NCBI GenBank assembly: GCA_015680685.1
Contig: MNCI01035206.1
Coordinates: forward strand, 48,833 to 112,832
Source of the DNA: Gnetum montanum
Taxonomy: Eukaryota; Streptophyta; Gnetopsida; Gnetales; Gnetaceae
Reading direction: 5' to 3'
Length of the DNA: 64,000 nucleotides
Made by a program: the position numbers and the translations under genes. The notes beneath the pieces were generated by a model. It searched no databases. It saw nothing but the letters and a program-made list of their open reading frames with translations, and was not told the origin of the DNA. Positions 12,241-23,347 of the stretch are shown here, piece by piece; within the stretch, counting starts at the first letter, position 1, and every line of letters starts with the position of its first letter.

Positions 12241-13070
12241 GGGATTTTTTAGTATCATTTCTAATAAACTGGTATGTCTTTATTCTATCTTCATAGTGCA
12301 AATCAAATTTTTATATGACTTGATAATCTCTAGTAACTTCTAAGGTTTCAATAAAATTCTAGCTATCCTACATTCTTGATCTAATCAAATTATAGCTTAA
12401 ACGATAATCTTGAGTACCTTTTGAATATCTTAGAATATCTATAACCAATAATAGCTAGATTTGATTATGTTTCTTATTAAACCATGTGATGAGTAGTTAA
12501 GCAATCCCTACATCCTACCTTACCATTCTAACAAGCACACACTAGGCTTGATCATATTTTTTAGTAGCTCATATCATGTAACAAGCAAGAATTTCATAAA
12601 GGGTCACTATTTTCCTAGTGCAAACTTGTAGTTGACTAATGGTTTGTATGATTAAGTTCTCACTAAGGCATTATTCTATGAAGTCAAATGTGTAAGTATT
12701 TCATATATTTATCATTATTTATATTTCATAATCTTTATGCATTTTTATAGTATTTGATTCCTTTAATTTTAATTAGAAAGCCAAGTATTAGACATCTAGT
12801 GGTAATGTATTCTTCATAATTAGCATTGGTATATCCAAGGAAATCCATTTTAGAGATAATTATTATAAGTTAAATGATCATCTTGTGTTCCTTTCAAGTA
12901 TCTTAGAGTACATATAAATAATAGTAGTTATATCTCTATAGATCTTTTATTAAATCACATAATGAGTAGCTATCTAATCCCTATGTCTTATCATATAAAC
13001 ATGAACCTCATAGAGCGTCACTATCTTCATGTGATTGTACATGTTGTTCTAGTGCATTGACACTAATATA
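12240..13070 (-). pseudogene. Ty1/copia RNase H fragments, present twice
   Basis: On the minus strand two similar degenerate segments each encode the copia block before and into RNase H. One (about 12350-12530) reads ILRYSKGTQDYRLSYN. The other (about 12790-13000) reads LRYLKGTQDDHLTYNNYL and then LGYTNANYEEYITTR-like residues. These correspond to the conserved copia pattern RYLKGTxDYGLxY ... GYxDADWAG. The segments lie roughly 450 bp apart with similar flanks, suggesting a tandem duplication or two related insertions. No LTRs were identified. Confidence 0.55.
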
Positions 13071-14880
13071 ATGAAAATGAGGCAATGTTGCCTCAACCTC
13101 TTGTTAGCAAATATAACATTTAAAGAAAAAGTGAAACCTTTTTTAAAAGATGTATGCATAAGAATAGTATTGTAAGCTAAAAATTGAGTAAGGCTTTATC
13201 ATTATATTTTAGTGTAATGGTAAAGTAAATAATCTTAAAAACACGCTTTTTGGGTCCAATTTTTTCTTCATTGAATAAAAGGAACAAGAGGAAGCTCTAA
13301 AGGGGCAAGAGGAAGCTCCAAAGTAAGGGAAAGTTGGATGACATCAAGAGTGCATTGTTTCTCCTTGAGTATGTCTTAGTGTGATGCTTGTAGCCATAAT
13401 TGACTTGTGTTGTGTTGTGAATCCTTTGTCTTATGTATATGTTTTGGGAATTTTTGAATCAATGTATGCTTTCAATCCTTGGATCATTGTAGGATTAAGC
13501 CTTGCTCATCCTTCTTGATGTAATTTCATCTTTGTTGAGGATCATTGAAGTAAAAGTTCTTACATTTGATTATATTCTTTCCTATTTAGTTGAATTTGTA
13601 CTTTGAGGATGAGAAGTAATGTGGTTTTCATATTATAGGGGCTAGTGTGGGGTTAACTCCTTATCATCAAATCTATGCCAACACTCTTTTATGACATGTC
13701 ATATTAGCCTTAAGTTAACTAACATACTTCAAAACTAACTTTCTTAATTACTACATTTTTATTGCATAACTAATTTCAATGCTAAAATTTAAAAGTTGTA
13801 AAAATTAAATTATTCATAGAAGAATTCATGATGTTATGGAAGCATATTCAAGATTTAGATTTAATCTTGACCACTTTTATAATTTTCTATCAAAAATTTT
13901 ACTTCAAGATTTCTTTCATAGTTGGTATTTTATTTGTGTGTGTGTGTCCTTTTTTTTTTCTTTTCCTCAAGATTCTGACACTGTGTGAAAGTTTTTTTGC
14001 CTTCCATCACTGTCATTAAAACTCTTAGCCTCCACCTTTGATTTTACCTAGGTTTAGGAAAGAAATCAACTTTTAAGAATCCTTTGTATTTTCATATTAA
14101 AGGACAAATGTTTAGTTATGCTTTAGGGTGATGAAATTGAGAATTTTCTTATTTCCCTCAAATGAAAGAATATTTTTTAAAAATTCCTTTTAAAAAGTTT
14201 TCCATACTCAAATACTTCTTTCATGTAAAATTTCATGTAATCTTAATGTGTCATGTAGTGTCAATAATATATCTATAATAGTTAGTGGTATGAGCTATGG
14301 GCCTTAGGAATACAACTAACAATGGCATCTAGAAACTATACATAACAGTCAAAGCAACAAGTTAATACTATAAAGTGAATGTAGCATTTCACCCAAATTG
14401 TTCTTTCCATGGATTCAAAATTTACACTTTGTGTTGATCAAATTTGGTTAATTAGTAGTAGTTTGTGGTTTAGTTGACATCAAGTGCACAAATAAATTTC
14501 ACTTTTTGAACCTTCATAACACTAGCCTTCAAAGAAACATTAATGTCCAAAGTGGTTGTACTCCTATACAAGAAATGACATAAGCTTTTTAAAAAACACT
14601 ATTAAGAAGCTTTTTTTTACATCTAGTACATCTAAAAATGACATAAATGCAATATAAACATTTTGAACATGATGCAATAATGTGAATTGCAAACTCTTCA
14701 AATTAAGAGAAGAAAATAAAAAATTAAATTAAATATTTAACTATAATTACAACAAGCCCAAACAAAAATTAACAAGTCATCTAACCAATAAGAAACTATA
14801 ACTTTATATAGTAGTTATGATAATTTGCATCCTATACTATTGTGGGGTAGGGACCGAGTGTTGGATCCTAAAAATTGAAT
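13071..14880. other. AT-rich intergenic DNA, no gene seen
   Basis: Simple AT-rich DNA with homopolymer runs and one weak ORF (13828..14019) rich in F and I that I regard as chance. No terminal repeats or coding domains were recognised. Confidence 0.5.
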
Positions 14881-14899
14881 AATAATATTAAATAAATTT

Positions 14900-17033
14900 A
14901 TAGTACATTAGATCATTGAAGAGAATCTTGGTTTTGAGGATTCCTTTTTAGGTTTTTATCCTTACAACCAATCTTGAAAATCCTCCCTTCTAGGGTAGAA
15001 AAAGGATTAGACCTTGCCATTATTCAATAGTTTCCTTAAAGAGTTTTCACTTCTTACTAAAGGATTTTTTATAAAGAAAAAAGAATACATCAATAAGAGG
15101 TAAAGAATAAATAATAACAAAAGTTGAAAGCTTTCCATCCTTAGCCTTCAAAATAAAAAGAAATTAATACTATAGAAAACAAAGTAATTGTTCAACTTTC
15201 ATTGGGAGCTTTTTTGCTTGAAGTTGAAGCTAAAAAGCAACATCTTTAAAAATATGGTATTTGACACCTAAAAATAGGTCATAGGTATGCTCTTGCTACT
15301 AGAAAATAATTGCACAACAAAGTTTCCAAATAGAGAAGAGAACAAAGGGTTGAAGATAATTTCAAAGGTAAAGAAATGAAGTAGAGAAAGCAAGCTAATC
15401 ACCAAGAATAACTTAATTAATGCTTAGTTAAAAGTTGTTACAATTTTGGATGTCCATTTCCAAACATGCTTGAGTAGCAAGACACTCAAAAAAATATGAG
15501 AAAATGAGTCTTAAATTCTATAAAGAGAACAATGAGGGGAAACATATCTCATATCTTTCACACAGGTGTTGATAGGTAGACATTGATGAATAAAATACCA
15601 TGAAAAAATATGAATTTTAGGAAATGTAGGAGATCTCCAAATATGTTTCATTTTCCTCATTTAAAAGTATGATGATAATTGCATTTTCCAAGCTTTATTG
15701 AATTTGTTATGAATAAGATCATTCCTTCTTATAATCTCATAATCAACTTTCAAATTAAAAGGAAAAACATATTTTCCATCCTTCTAAAAAAATATCTAAA
15801 AAAGCCTAATAAAAATTGTTGTCAACTTTAAATAAATCCTTAATATTAAAAATTAATTTTTAAAATTTATTCTTACAATATCTATTCAAACCATAGAGGC
15901 TAGAAGTTTCATTCCAATTAATCTATCTATCATGCATACACAAACAAAAAACTACAGTGATACCAAATCTTCTCCAAGTGGTACATAATCTAGATGGATT
16001 AGTAGCCCAAGCTCTTTCATTAAAAGGAAGCCACCATGGGCTAATTTGCTTAATCATCTCTTCTAAAACTATAATATTATTGTAGTTTGAATATTTAATA
16101 AGCTTGCACCATGTCTTACAAATTTGTTTAAGAATTGAAGAACTAGGAGAAAAAAATGGCTTGAGGAAGAAGAAGATAGTGAAGAAAGTTATTAGAAGAA
16201 CAACTGTTATCATTCTTAAGTTTTCCTTGCATAAGTATGTTTCTTAAAAGGAACATCCAAACATCATCTCCATTAATGCACTTTGCAATCCATTTTACTA
16301 TAAGAGAAATACCTTGGTTATAATAATTAATGAGGCAAAGTCCTCCATATTTCTTGCTATTAGTCCAAATATCCCAAGCAATTTTTGGAAAAACCTTTTT
16401 TATGTTGTTTAAAAAACCAAAGAAGTAAACCAATAGTATAATCAATTCTCTCATAAAAAGTTTTAGAAGGAGTCCAACAACTAGTGTAATAAACATGAGC
16501 TGATTGAAGCATTACTTAATAACTAAAACTTTGGTAGTAAGGATGAGCTTTTTTCCCCCCATTTATCAAGCTTCTTTTCAGTTTTTTCAACCACATAATT
16601 CTAAAAAATAGCAAGATTAGTCTCAAAAGAAAAAGGTATTTCTAAAATTTTGAAGACAAAATGTTTTTCCAAGATTTTCCAAGGCTTAAAAATAACCACT
16701 CATTAATATTATCATTACCATAAACAGTAGATTTTTGCCAATTGATCCAAGAGTGATAATATGTAGTGATCCTTCACTCTAGCTAAAAGAGTGTTAATAT
16801 GTTGCAAATAATTGTTGATCATAAAAATGGAATTAAGTGCATGTTAAGCAATTATATACCTTGATCATTAATTGAAATACCCTTAATGAAATTCCTTTGT
16901 AGATCATAATGCAGATTATGTGAGAAAATTTGCAATAGTAATAAAAATGATAAGGAGCTAGAGGACAACCTTAACAAAATGACCACTAAAGAGAAGAGGA
17001 GGAACTTAATCCAAAATTAGTAGCAACTTGAGC
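14900..17033 (-). mobile_element. LINE retrotransposon, 3' part
   Basis: Minus-strand remnant of a plant non-LTR retrotransposon. In order from 17033 down: the GCPLAPY block of RT near 16960, INWQKSTVYG after the catalytic box near 16740, KKLILTTKVL-type thumb residues near 16550, the KKYGGLCLINYYNQG and VKWIAKCINGDDVW segment (inside 16143..16496), a WWLPFNERAWATN region near 16020, and a zf-RVT-like FFECLATQACL segment near 15480. Many stops and frameshifts. It continues at 24140..24335 and 31521..31850, cut by elements A and B. The 3' limit is uncertain. Confidence 0.75.
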
Positions 17034-17038
17034 ATTAG
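17034..17038. repeat. Target-site duplication of element A, left copy
   Basis: ATTAG directly before the left LTR; the identical ATTAG follows the right LTR at 24135..24139. Joining the flanks across the pair restores continuous LINE code in the RT region. Confidence 0.9.
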
Positions 17039-17879
17039 TAATGAGTGGCGAGGTACACCTACACTCAACCATATGAATACGAGCGTAACACGTGTAATCC
17101 AGTTGAACTCCGCAGACTAAGTGCCTACACGCCTCATGAAACACTTAAGGTTAATTATTTGTTGTCTTCCTAGACTTACTTGTATTTGTCATGGTGTATG
17201 GTTAACTAAGTCTGAGGTATATGATTTTTATGTCTTTTCGATTTTATCTCCTATGCTAGAGAGGTGAAGGGTTGAAGAGACTAATTACTAACTTTAACTA
17301 ACTAACTAAGCCTTAATTAACCTAGTGTCAGCATCCGTTCCCACTTACCATTCACACCCTAAACCAATGCAACCGTGGTTACCAACTGCTAGTCGTCGCT
17401 GGGATCACCACGTGTAACACACGTGCTTGAAGTGGTCATACTAAGGCACTTAACTAGGAGAGAAGGATTAAGAGAGATTTAATTCCTAATAAAGCATGTA
17501 AATGATAAACAGTAAATAACAATAAATAAAATCCTAATTAGCCTATTCCATGCACTCCAAGGTTTATCCAGGAAGTTCGTCTTTATTTCCGTACACAAAC
17601 ATGTGTTTAGGTACAATATTTGCTCGAATAAAGATCCGTTCACTTTGGAGTTCCTACTACGGGCACATGGAAAATATTCTGTCTCTGGAGAGGTAAAACT
17701 GCCAGAATTTCCCTAAGGGTCTAGATCTAGATGAGAAAACAAGGGAGAGCCGCCTCTTATTTATAGATATGACGATGCACCGTGATATTGTGTACGCGAT
17801 ATCGCGTGGGATGCAATATCACGGTGGATGCGATATCCCATACATGATATCGTGGCCCATGCGATATCACATCCCATCA
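17039..17879 (-). repeat. Element A 3' LTR (class-1 U3)
   Basis: Plus-strand start TAATGAGTGGCGAGG (the usual TGATG with one G-to-A change), end CATCCCATCA. The polypurine tract lies at its right side, which makes it the 3' LTR of a minus-strand element. U3 at about 17774..17875 has five or six copies of YGATATCR in a roughly 15-20 bp rhythm, followed in transcription order by TATAAATAAG (plus-strand TTATTTATAG near 17757-17766). Confidence 0.9.
17774..17875 (-). repeat. CGATATCG palindrome array in U3
   Basis: Repeated GATATC-centred palindromes (CGCGATATCGCG and variants such as TGATATTG) just upstream of the TATA box. The 5' LTR of A (24082..24130) has fewer copies, so the array varies in length even between the two LTRs of one element and largely explains their size difference (841 and 787 bp). 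Confidence 0.85.
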
Positions 17880-17893
17880 TACCCCCATGACTG
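17880..17893 (-). other. Element A polypurine tract
   Basis: Plus-strand TACCCCCATGACTG, i.e. CAGTCATGGGGGTA in element orientation, abuts the LTR start. Related tracts occur inside the element at 18421..18434 and 19885..19900. Confidence 0.85.
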
Positions 17894-19930
17894 AATAAAA
17901 ACTCGTCCTCGAGTTCCTTACAAAATATTGGGATGGTATGGGATTATTGACTCAAATGGAACTAATGGGATGACATGTGAATGGATCATCATTACAAGAC
18001 AAAAAAATTGGTATTCATGACAAGAAGAGTGAACACCTTATTACATTGACATCAGGCCTTATTTGGCAGCTTGAGAAAGAGAGAGAGAAAGAAGTTTTGC
18101 TGCTGCCAACGCCAAGATTGTGCCTTTCGTTGTCCATCCATAAGCGTGCCATCGATCTTGCTCCTTGCATAGCTGCTTTCAACACTGCTCCATTCCATGT
18201 GTTCCTTACAGATCCAATCCATTGTTGCATGATTGCCATTTGCACACACAACACAATCTTATATTAGCAAGGGTAAATAAATTTCAATGCAGTTGATACC
18301 TTACTTCAGTGAAAGTTCCATTGGCTTAGTTGTGGTATGGCTGATACGGATCTGGAGATATAATAATGGTGACTACCGAAGGTGTAGGGGTTAGGAGAAA
18401 ATAAAAAAAACTGGGCCCTATACCCCCATAACTAATAGCGAACCTCCGGTAGTGACAGAATGCAGAAAGAATAAGAATCAAGAAAGATGGAGAAAAAGAG
18501 ACAACTATGACATCGATGAAAGGGATGTCAAGATGGAAATGAACAAAATAAATTAGATTGAAAAAATGTTAGGGAAAAGAATTTAACTGGTGCACCAAAT
18601 AGGAATGTCAATGGTTCCTCCCAAAAGCAGGCTCATGCCCTTAATGCCCTGACAAACCCACATTCAAATAGTTCATAGGCTCTGGGAATGTCATTTGGAA
18701 CAAGAGTTAAAGTCTTAACCACAAGAATTTACCAAAAAGAAAACAATGCATCAACCAAAATATACACTAATGATACAATCGGCAATGAGGTAAACAATGG
18801 AGAGGAGGATGGAGAGAAGAGAATGGAATGGAATCCCAAGAATAAAGTGGTGTAGAGCCCCTTGTGTATTTCATGATTAATGTGACTTAGCATAGCCCAT
18901 TCCAAGTCCGACCTCAAACAAACCACTTCTAGTGACTTTGCATTAATGCATTCAGCTAATCTATCCTCTTGAAGTGACAAGAATGCCTTCACCCAAGAGC
19001 CACCACCATTCCGACGAAACAAGGAGGAGAGAATAGGAAGTGAGAAGGGCCTTAGTTAGAGGGAACATTTTATTTTAGTTCCATAACTAGTGCTTGTAGC
19101 CCAAGGGATTATTTTGTCTAAGGGGTGTGCTTTCAATTCTCACTTCTTCCTTTTTCTTTTCTCTCTCCTTTTTTTTTGTTTTATGTGTTTATGCGTGAGA
19201 ACCACACCATGCAAAGACTTTGTTATTTTTATTGCTCAGCTTCTTAATGATTGGGTGACGTCGAAACGGCAAGAAAACTCAAGAAGAAAACATCCAAGCA
19301 CCCAAGAGAATGGCCAACACAAATGCATCAAGTTCCCTTGGAGTCATACCCTTTTCAATCCTTGAGTCCTTCCTTAGTTTGAGAAGTGCCCAATCACCGA
19401 TTCATTAGAGTTCTTATTTAGAAAGAGACTGTACATTTCCAAGCTGAGAGAGACCATAGAACTGGTGGATGAATGGATGAAGTGAGCTCATTTCCTGCTA
19501 TATCAAAAGAACCATACCTTAGTATCGACATCATGACTTAAAGGTAAAAACCAAAAATTAGCAATCAATATGAAAAACAATTCATACCATCATTAAGAAC
19601 ACTTATTGAATGACAAACTTACAAGGTGGATAACACACACACACAAACACACATAAATGGAAAAGTGTAATGATGTTGTAAAACAAAAACAAGAAAAGTG
19701 AAAGAAATTTGTAAAACAAAAACGTGTAAGACAAAAACGTGTAAAACAAAAACGTGGAAAACAAAAATGTGTAAAACAAAAACATGTAAAACAAAAATGT
19801 GTAAAAAAAACATGAAAAACAAAAATGTGTAAAATAAAAATTAAAAAGAACTGAGGGCCCCAAATGATTAGCATAGGTGGCTATCTCCCCCATGACTGAA
19901 TTGCAAGGGAGAGATCTGAAATAATGAGTG
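17894..19930 (-). mobile_element. Element A 3' non-coding region
   Basis: About 2 kb with no convincing gene, conserved in the other copies. It includes an internal polypurine-like tract (18421..18434), the AAGGGGTGTGCTTTCAATTC block near 19120, ACCACACCATGCAAAGACTT near 19200, a TAAAACAAAAA-type tandem array (about 19665..19845) and a third polypurine-like tract (19885..19900). Short ORFs on both strands at 18015..18267 partly resemble ORFs at the same place in E0 and H, but coding is not shown. Confidence 0.75.
19665..19845 (-). repeat. TAAAACAAAAA(C/T)GTG tandem array
   Basis: Roughly 12-15 bp units of the form GTGTAAAACAAAAAC repeat at least ten times. An equivalent array lies just downstream of the integrase end in D, H, I and F, and inverted in the plus-strand element B. 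F/C-rich ORFs on the minus strand (19593..19893) are a by-product of the repeat. Confidence 0.85.
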
Positions 19931-20200
19931 TTTGTTTAAATTTCATAGAAGTGCCCAACTTCTTCCAATTGATGTTCTTAGATTAAAGGGTGGAAGTCGG
20001 CAACACTCATATTCCAATGTATCTATGCTTTCATTGTTGGCATGAGTTGTTCCCTTAGCTCATTCCATGCATGTTGGTGGGCTGCTTCCTTGATCAGCGA
20101 TCAACCACTAGGTGTTCTCTTGTTTTGTGGTTGCTACATGCAGGCACCTTTGAATGTTATCCTCTGGTGCATACCGATTACATGCAGGAGATGTTAAATT

Positions 20201-20713
20201 TCACATCACCCATGATTCCTGCATGTCATCACCCTCTGAGTCACTGTATGTGATGCATGAAACTTTCTTCTTCTCGATCTTTACATAAATATTTATCTTA
20301 GATATCTCCAAGGAAAGATCATGGATCCCTAGGTATGCATTTGTTGTACTCATCCATGGCCTTCCCATTATAATTGGAAAGTTCCCTTCGTTGCTGTTGA
20401 CCTCTATCACCAGGAAATCAGCTGGGTATGACCAACCACACACAGTGGTAACAATGTCCTCCACCAATCCCAAGGGAATGGTGATGGACTGCTCTACGAG
20501 CTCTAGTTGAATGTTGCTCTTCTTGAGTTGGGGCAGGTTCCAGGCTTGATACATTTCTCGTGAGATTAGGTTGACTCCAAAACCTAAGTCAAGAAGAGCC
20601 TTATGTGGTTCATTCCTGGCGACTTGGAGGTATATTAAGGGACTTCTAGGGTTAGATAGTTTCCTGGGAACGTGACCTACCTTGATCCAGTTGGTTACGG
20701 TATGTGTTAACAT
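20201..20713 (-). pseudogene. Element A retropepsin-like aspartic protease
   Basis: A 170-residue open frame, the best-preserved protease in the window. The active-site segment is ALLDLGFGVNLIS (Asp42-Leu43-Gly44), followed by VEDIVTTVCGWSYP (84-97), PADFLVIEV (97-105) and the flap/second-half box PIIMGRPW (113-120). Athila/Tat-type Ty3 proteases typically have DLGASVNL, so the core DLG is kept. It would cut Gag into mature parts. An upstream basic segment (20732..20941, KKRRPFFRTKSPDKL) belongs to the gag-protease linker. Downstream there is no RT, the defining deletion of A. Confidence 0.75.
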
Positions 20714-23040
20714 AACCGTATGTGTTAAGCTCTATTGTTGGACTGAAGGGTGCTCTAAAGCCTTATGGGTTGGAGGAGCGTACCTAGACTCAACCGCTTG
20801 TTGTTGTGAGAGCTTGTCTGGGCTTTTGGTTCTAAAGAAAGGTCTTCTCTTTTTGCGGTTGTCAGAACCAGCAGCAGGTTGAATGGTCACAGCTCTCGTA
20901 GCGTTACGTTGCTGCGGTTGAGTGGGGAGTTCCCCTTGCATTGTTGGAGCATGGGAACTATAGGTGGAAGAGATGCAGATGGAGTAGGAGGATGGTATGG
21001 GTATGGAGCATCTCCCAGAGGAGAAGGAGTCCTTCTAAATTACTCTCGAACTTGGTAGTGACGTTGGGGAGTTGTGTGACCCATGGAGTCACTTAGAGAA
21101 ATTGGCTACTGCATAGTATCCATATGGGTTTGGTTGCCGGTAAGGGTACTGTTGTTTCGGTGGTGGCATCCCCCATGACTGTGGGTATTGCCACTGCTGA
21201 TGTTGTTCGATGGGTTGTGGTGGAGTTCCACTTGGATAGTACGTCAACGGTTGGTAGAACTACCTTGGGTTACCTTGGGGATAAGGTAACCTTCGGGGTG
21301 TCTGTCATTTGTTGAGTCTCGGGTTGAGTGCATACACCCTAGACTCTTGTAGATGTGAGATGATTGGATAACATCCCTTAGGATGGTCATAGTGGTAGAT
21401 CTCACATCCACCATCATTGTCTATGTCTGAGTCCACAACCTCATCGGAGATAGTTATTTTCCCCTTACCCTTTCATATGCAGGGCCTAAATCTCTTTGCT
21501 TTGTCTTGTTCTTGTCACTACTTCGTTCCTCCTTAGACTCCTCTACGATTTTTAGGATAGTTTCAATTTTACTGTCTAAGGAGCTCCATACTTCATCTAC
21601 CTTAGCCAATACTTCTGTTGTTAGCTTTTGAAGCGGTAAGGTTTTTCTATTCACCAACTCTTCAAGTGGTGACTCATCCTCTTCATCGCAAAATCTCACT
21701 CCCTTCTTTCGAAGAGAGGGATCCTGGTTATATTCTTTACACTTTCCCTTTTTCGTAGCTCCCCATCTTCTTTGGCTACTTGCTCCAACAGCCTGTGAAT
21801 TTCATGGGATCTAAGTTTTGATAGTCTCCCTTGGGCATAAGTCCCAAGGGTTCTCCTAGTTTCATACCTTAGCCCATCTACAATGTGGTGGAGTTGATCC
21901 CATTGTGCATAATCATGGCCTAGGCAACGATGTAATAATGCATAGTAGTGGTCCATGGTAGCATCCAAGCGTTCATGAGTACCTTGCTTCCATCCTTGGA
22001 TCTGCTTATGTAAATTAGACACTCTAGAGTATGTTTGATATTTATCATTGAAGAGTTCTAACATCGTACTCCACCTCCTAATGGTTTCTGGTTCTAAGAA
22101 CTGGTACCAACTCTCTAGTTCTAAAAACTTCAATTTTTGTCACTCGTTCTCTATGTTTTGCAAGGTGCAGGCATTGTGGAATGCCTGTAAATGATTTTGC
22201 AGATCAGCGTTATATCCCCCTTCAAATCGTGGGATATTGTTTATGTCTAATCGCTTTATTCGACTATCTCTTTGATGCCTTTTCGGTATTCTAACTACCT
22301 CCGTTATATCGAGCATACTTCAGGTTGCAAGTAGGGGCTCATCATGATCATCTCTTTCATGATGTCTATGATGTCTACGTTGTTCCCTACTTTTCCTTCG
22401 TTTTTGCCTTTGTCCTCTCTTTCAACTCTCTCATTGAGGTCTCTCATTTTGTCTACCTCTATCCTCATCGTTATGCTCTTGATGGTTGCACCCAAATGTG
22501 GAAGGAGAGGGTGAATGATGTGAAGAAGGGGAAGAAGAAGGAGAACGATCGCCATGACAATGTTTCCTACCTTCTCTTCTATGGCTTCGGCCCCTATCGT
22601 GATGACAATCTGAGTGCCCATCCTTGTCATGTGTTGTTGTTCCCTCAGTGAATAGTTGGCATTCACGGGGATCAGAACCAGGGTTGTGTATCGTGAATCG
22701 TAGGTTCTAATACCCCACCTCCTCACTATCGTTAGGAGGGGGAACATCTTTCGATAGAGAACCTGTTACAAATGGTTCACCATCTCCAATTTCACTTACG
22801 ACGTATAGGACCTCTTTACCCTTTAACAGTGTATGTTGGCTCTCCTGCCTTGAGTCCCTCATACGTTGTGCTTCTGTGGGATGGTAGTCCCTTATGTCAA
22901 AATCACCTATAACATATTCAGCATAGAGTTGAGTCATGCCGATCTTTGCCAAAGCACGGTAGAGCATGTTGGGGACTGCACGATCCGGAGGTAACACTAT
23001 GTTACCTTGCATGTCTCTCCAGTGCATCTGTTCATCCTGA
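20714..23040 (-). pseudogene. Element A gag and linker
   Basis: Gag in several frames: N-terminal part 22707..23027 (starts MHWRDMQGNIVLPPDRAVP), a charged S/R/H/D-rich segment, the core 21696..22250 (DINNIPRFEGGYNADLQNHL, LQAFHNACTLQNI, ESWYQFLEPETIRRWSTML) and 21454..21699 (EESP..ELVNRKTLPLQKL). The zinc-knuckle-like box lies near 21360-21400, then a Pro/Gln/Tyr-rich linker. Relative to I and B the core lacks about eight residues before ESWYQ and has a TGA just upstream. The 22304..22747 minus ORF is an out-of-frame shadow of the charged segment. Confidence 0.75.
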
Positions 23041-23328
23041 TGGAGGATAAAAGTAAAATTAAGTATATACTCATCAGGATGAGTATATTCTACCCTATAT
23101 TTTTGAGGAACTGGCAGATTTAGGTTATGCTTTTTAGACTACCGACTATTCTTTGTATGATCCCTAGGTGGTGTATTGCTCTTGTGAGAAGAAGAAGAAG
23201 ACATTGTGTCTTATCAGTGTGCTATTTAACCATTATATAAATTTTCGTTTAATTAACCCTAAGGTTCATTTAAGCTCCCAACGATGTGAATGATTTCCTA
23301 TGTTCTTACTTAGTGCACAAACACTTAG

Positions 23329-23347
23329 TCCTTGGCAACGGCGCCAA
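23329..23347 (-). other. Element A primer-binding site (tRNA-Asp type)
   Basis: On the minus strand directly after the 5' LTR: TTGGCGCCGTTGCCAAGGA. From memory, plant Athila-type elements use TGGCGCCGTTGCCGGGGA, complementary to the 3' end of tRNA-Asp. The match is 16 of 18 with the AA/GG difference. It is the best-preserved site of the family in this window. Confidence 0.85.

Noticed and set aside
19593-19893. Phe/Cys-rich repeat proteins on the minus strand
   Set aside because: They are products of the TAAAACAAAAA tandem array read in three frames, placed after the pol end in a non-coding region.
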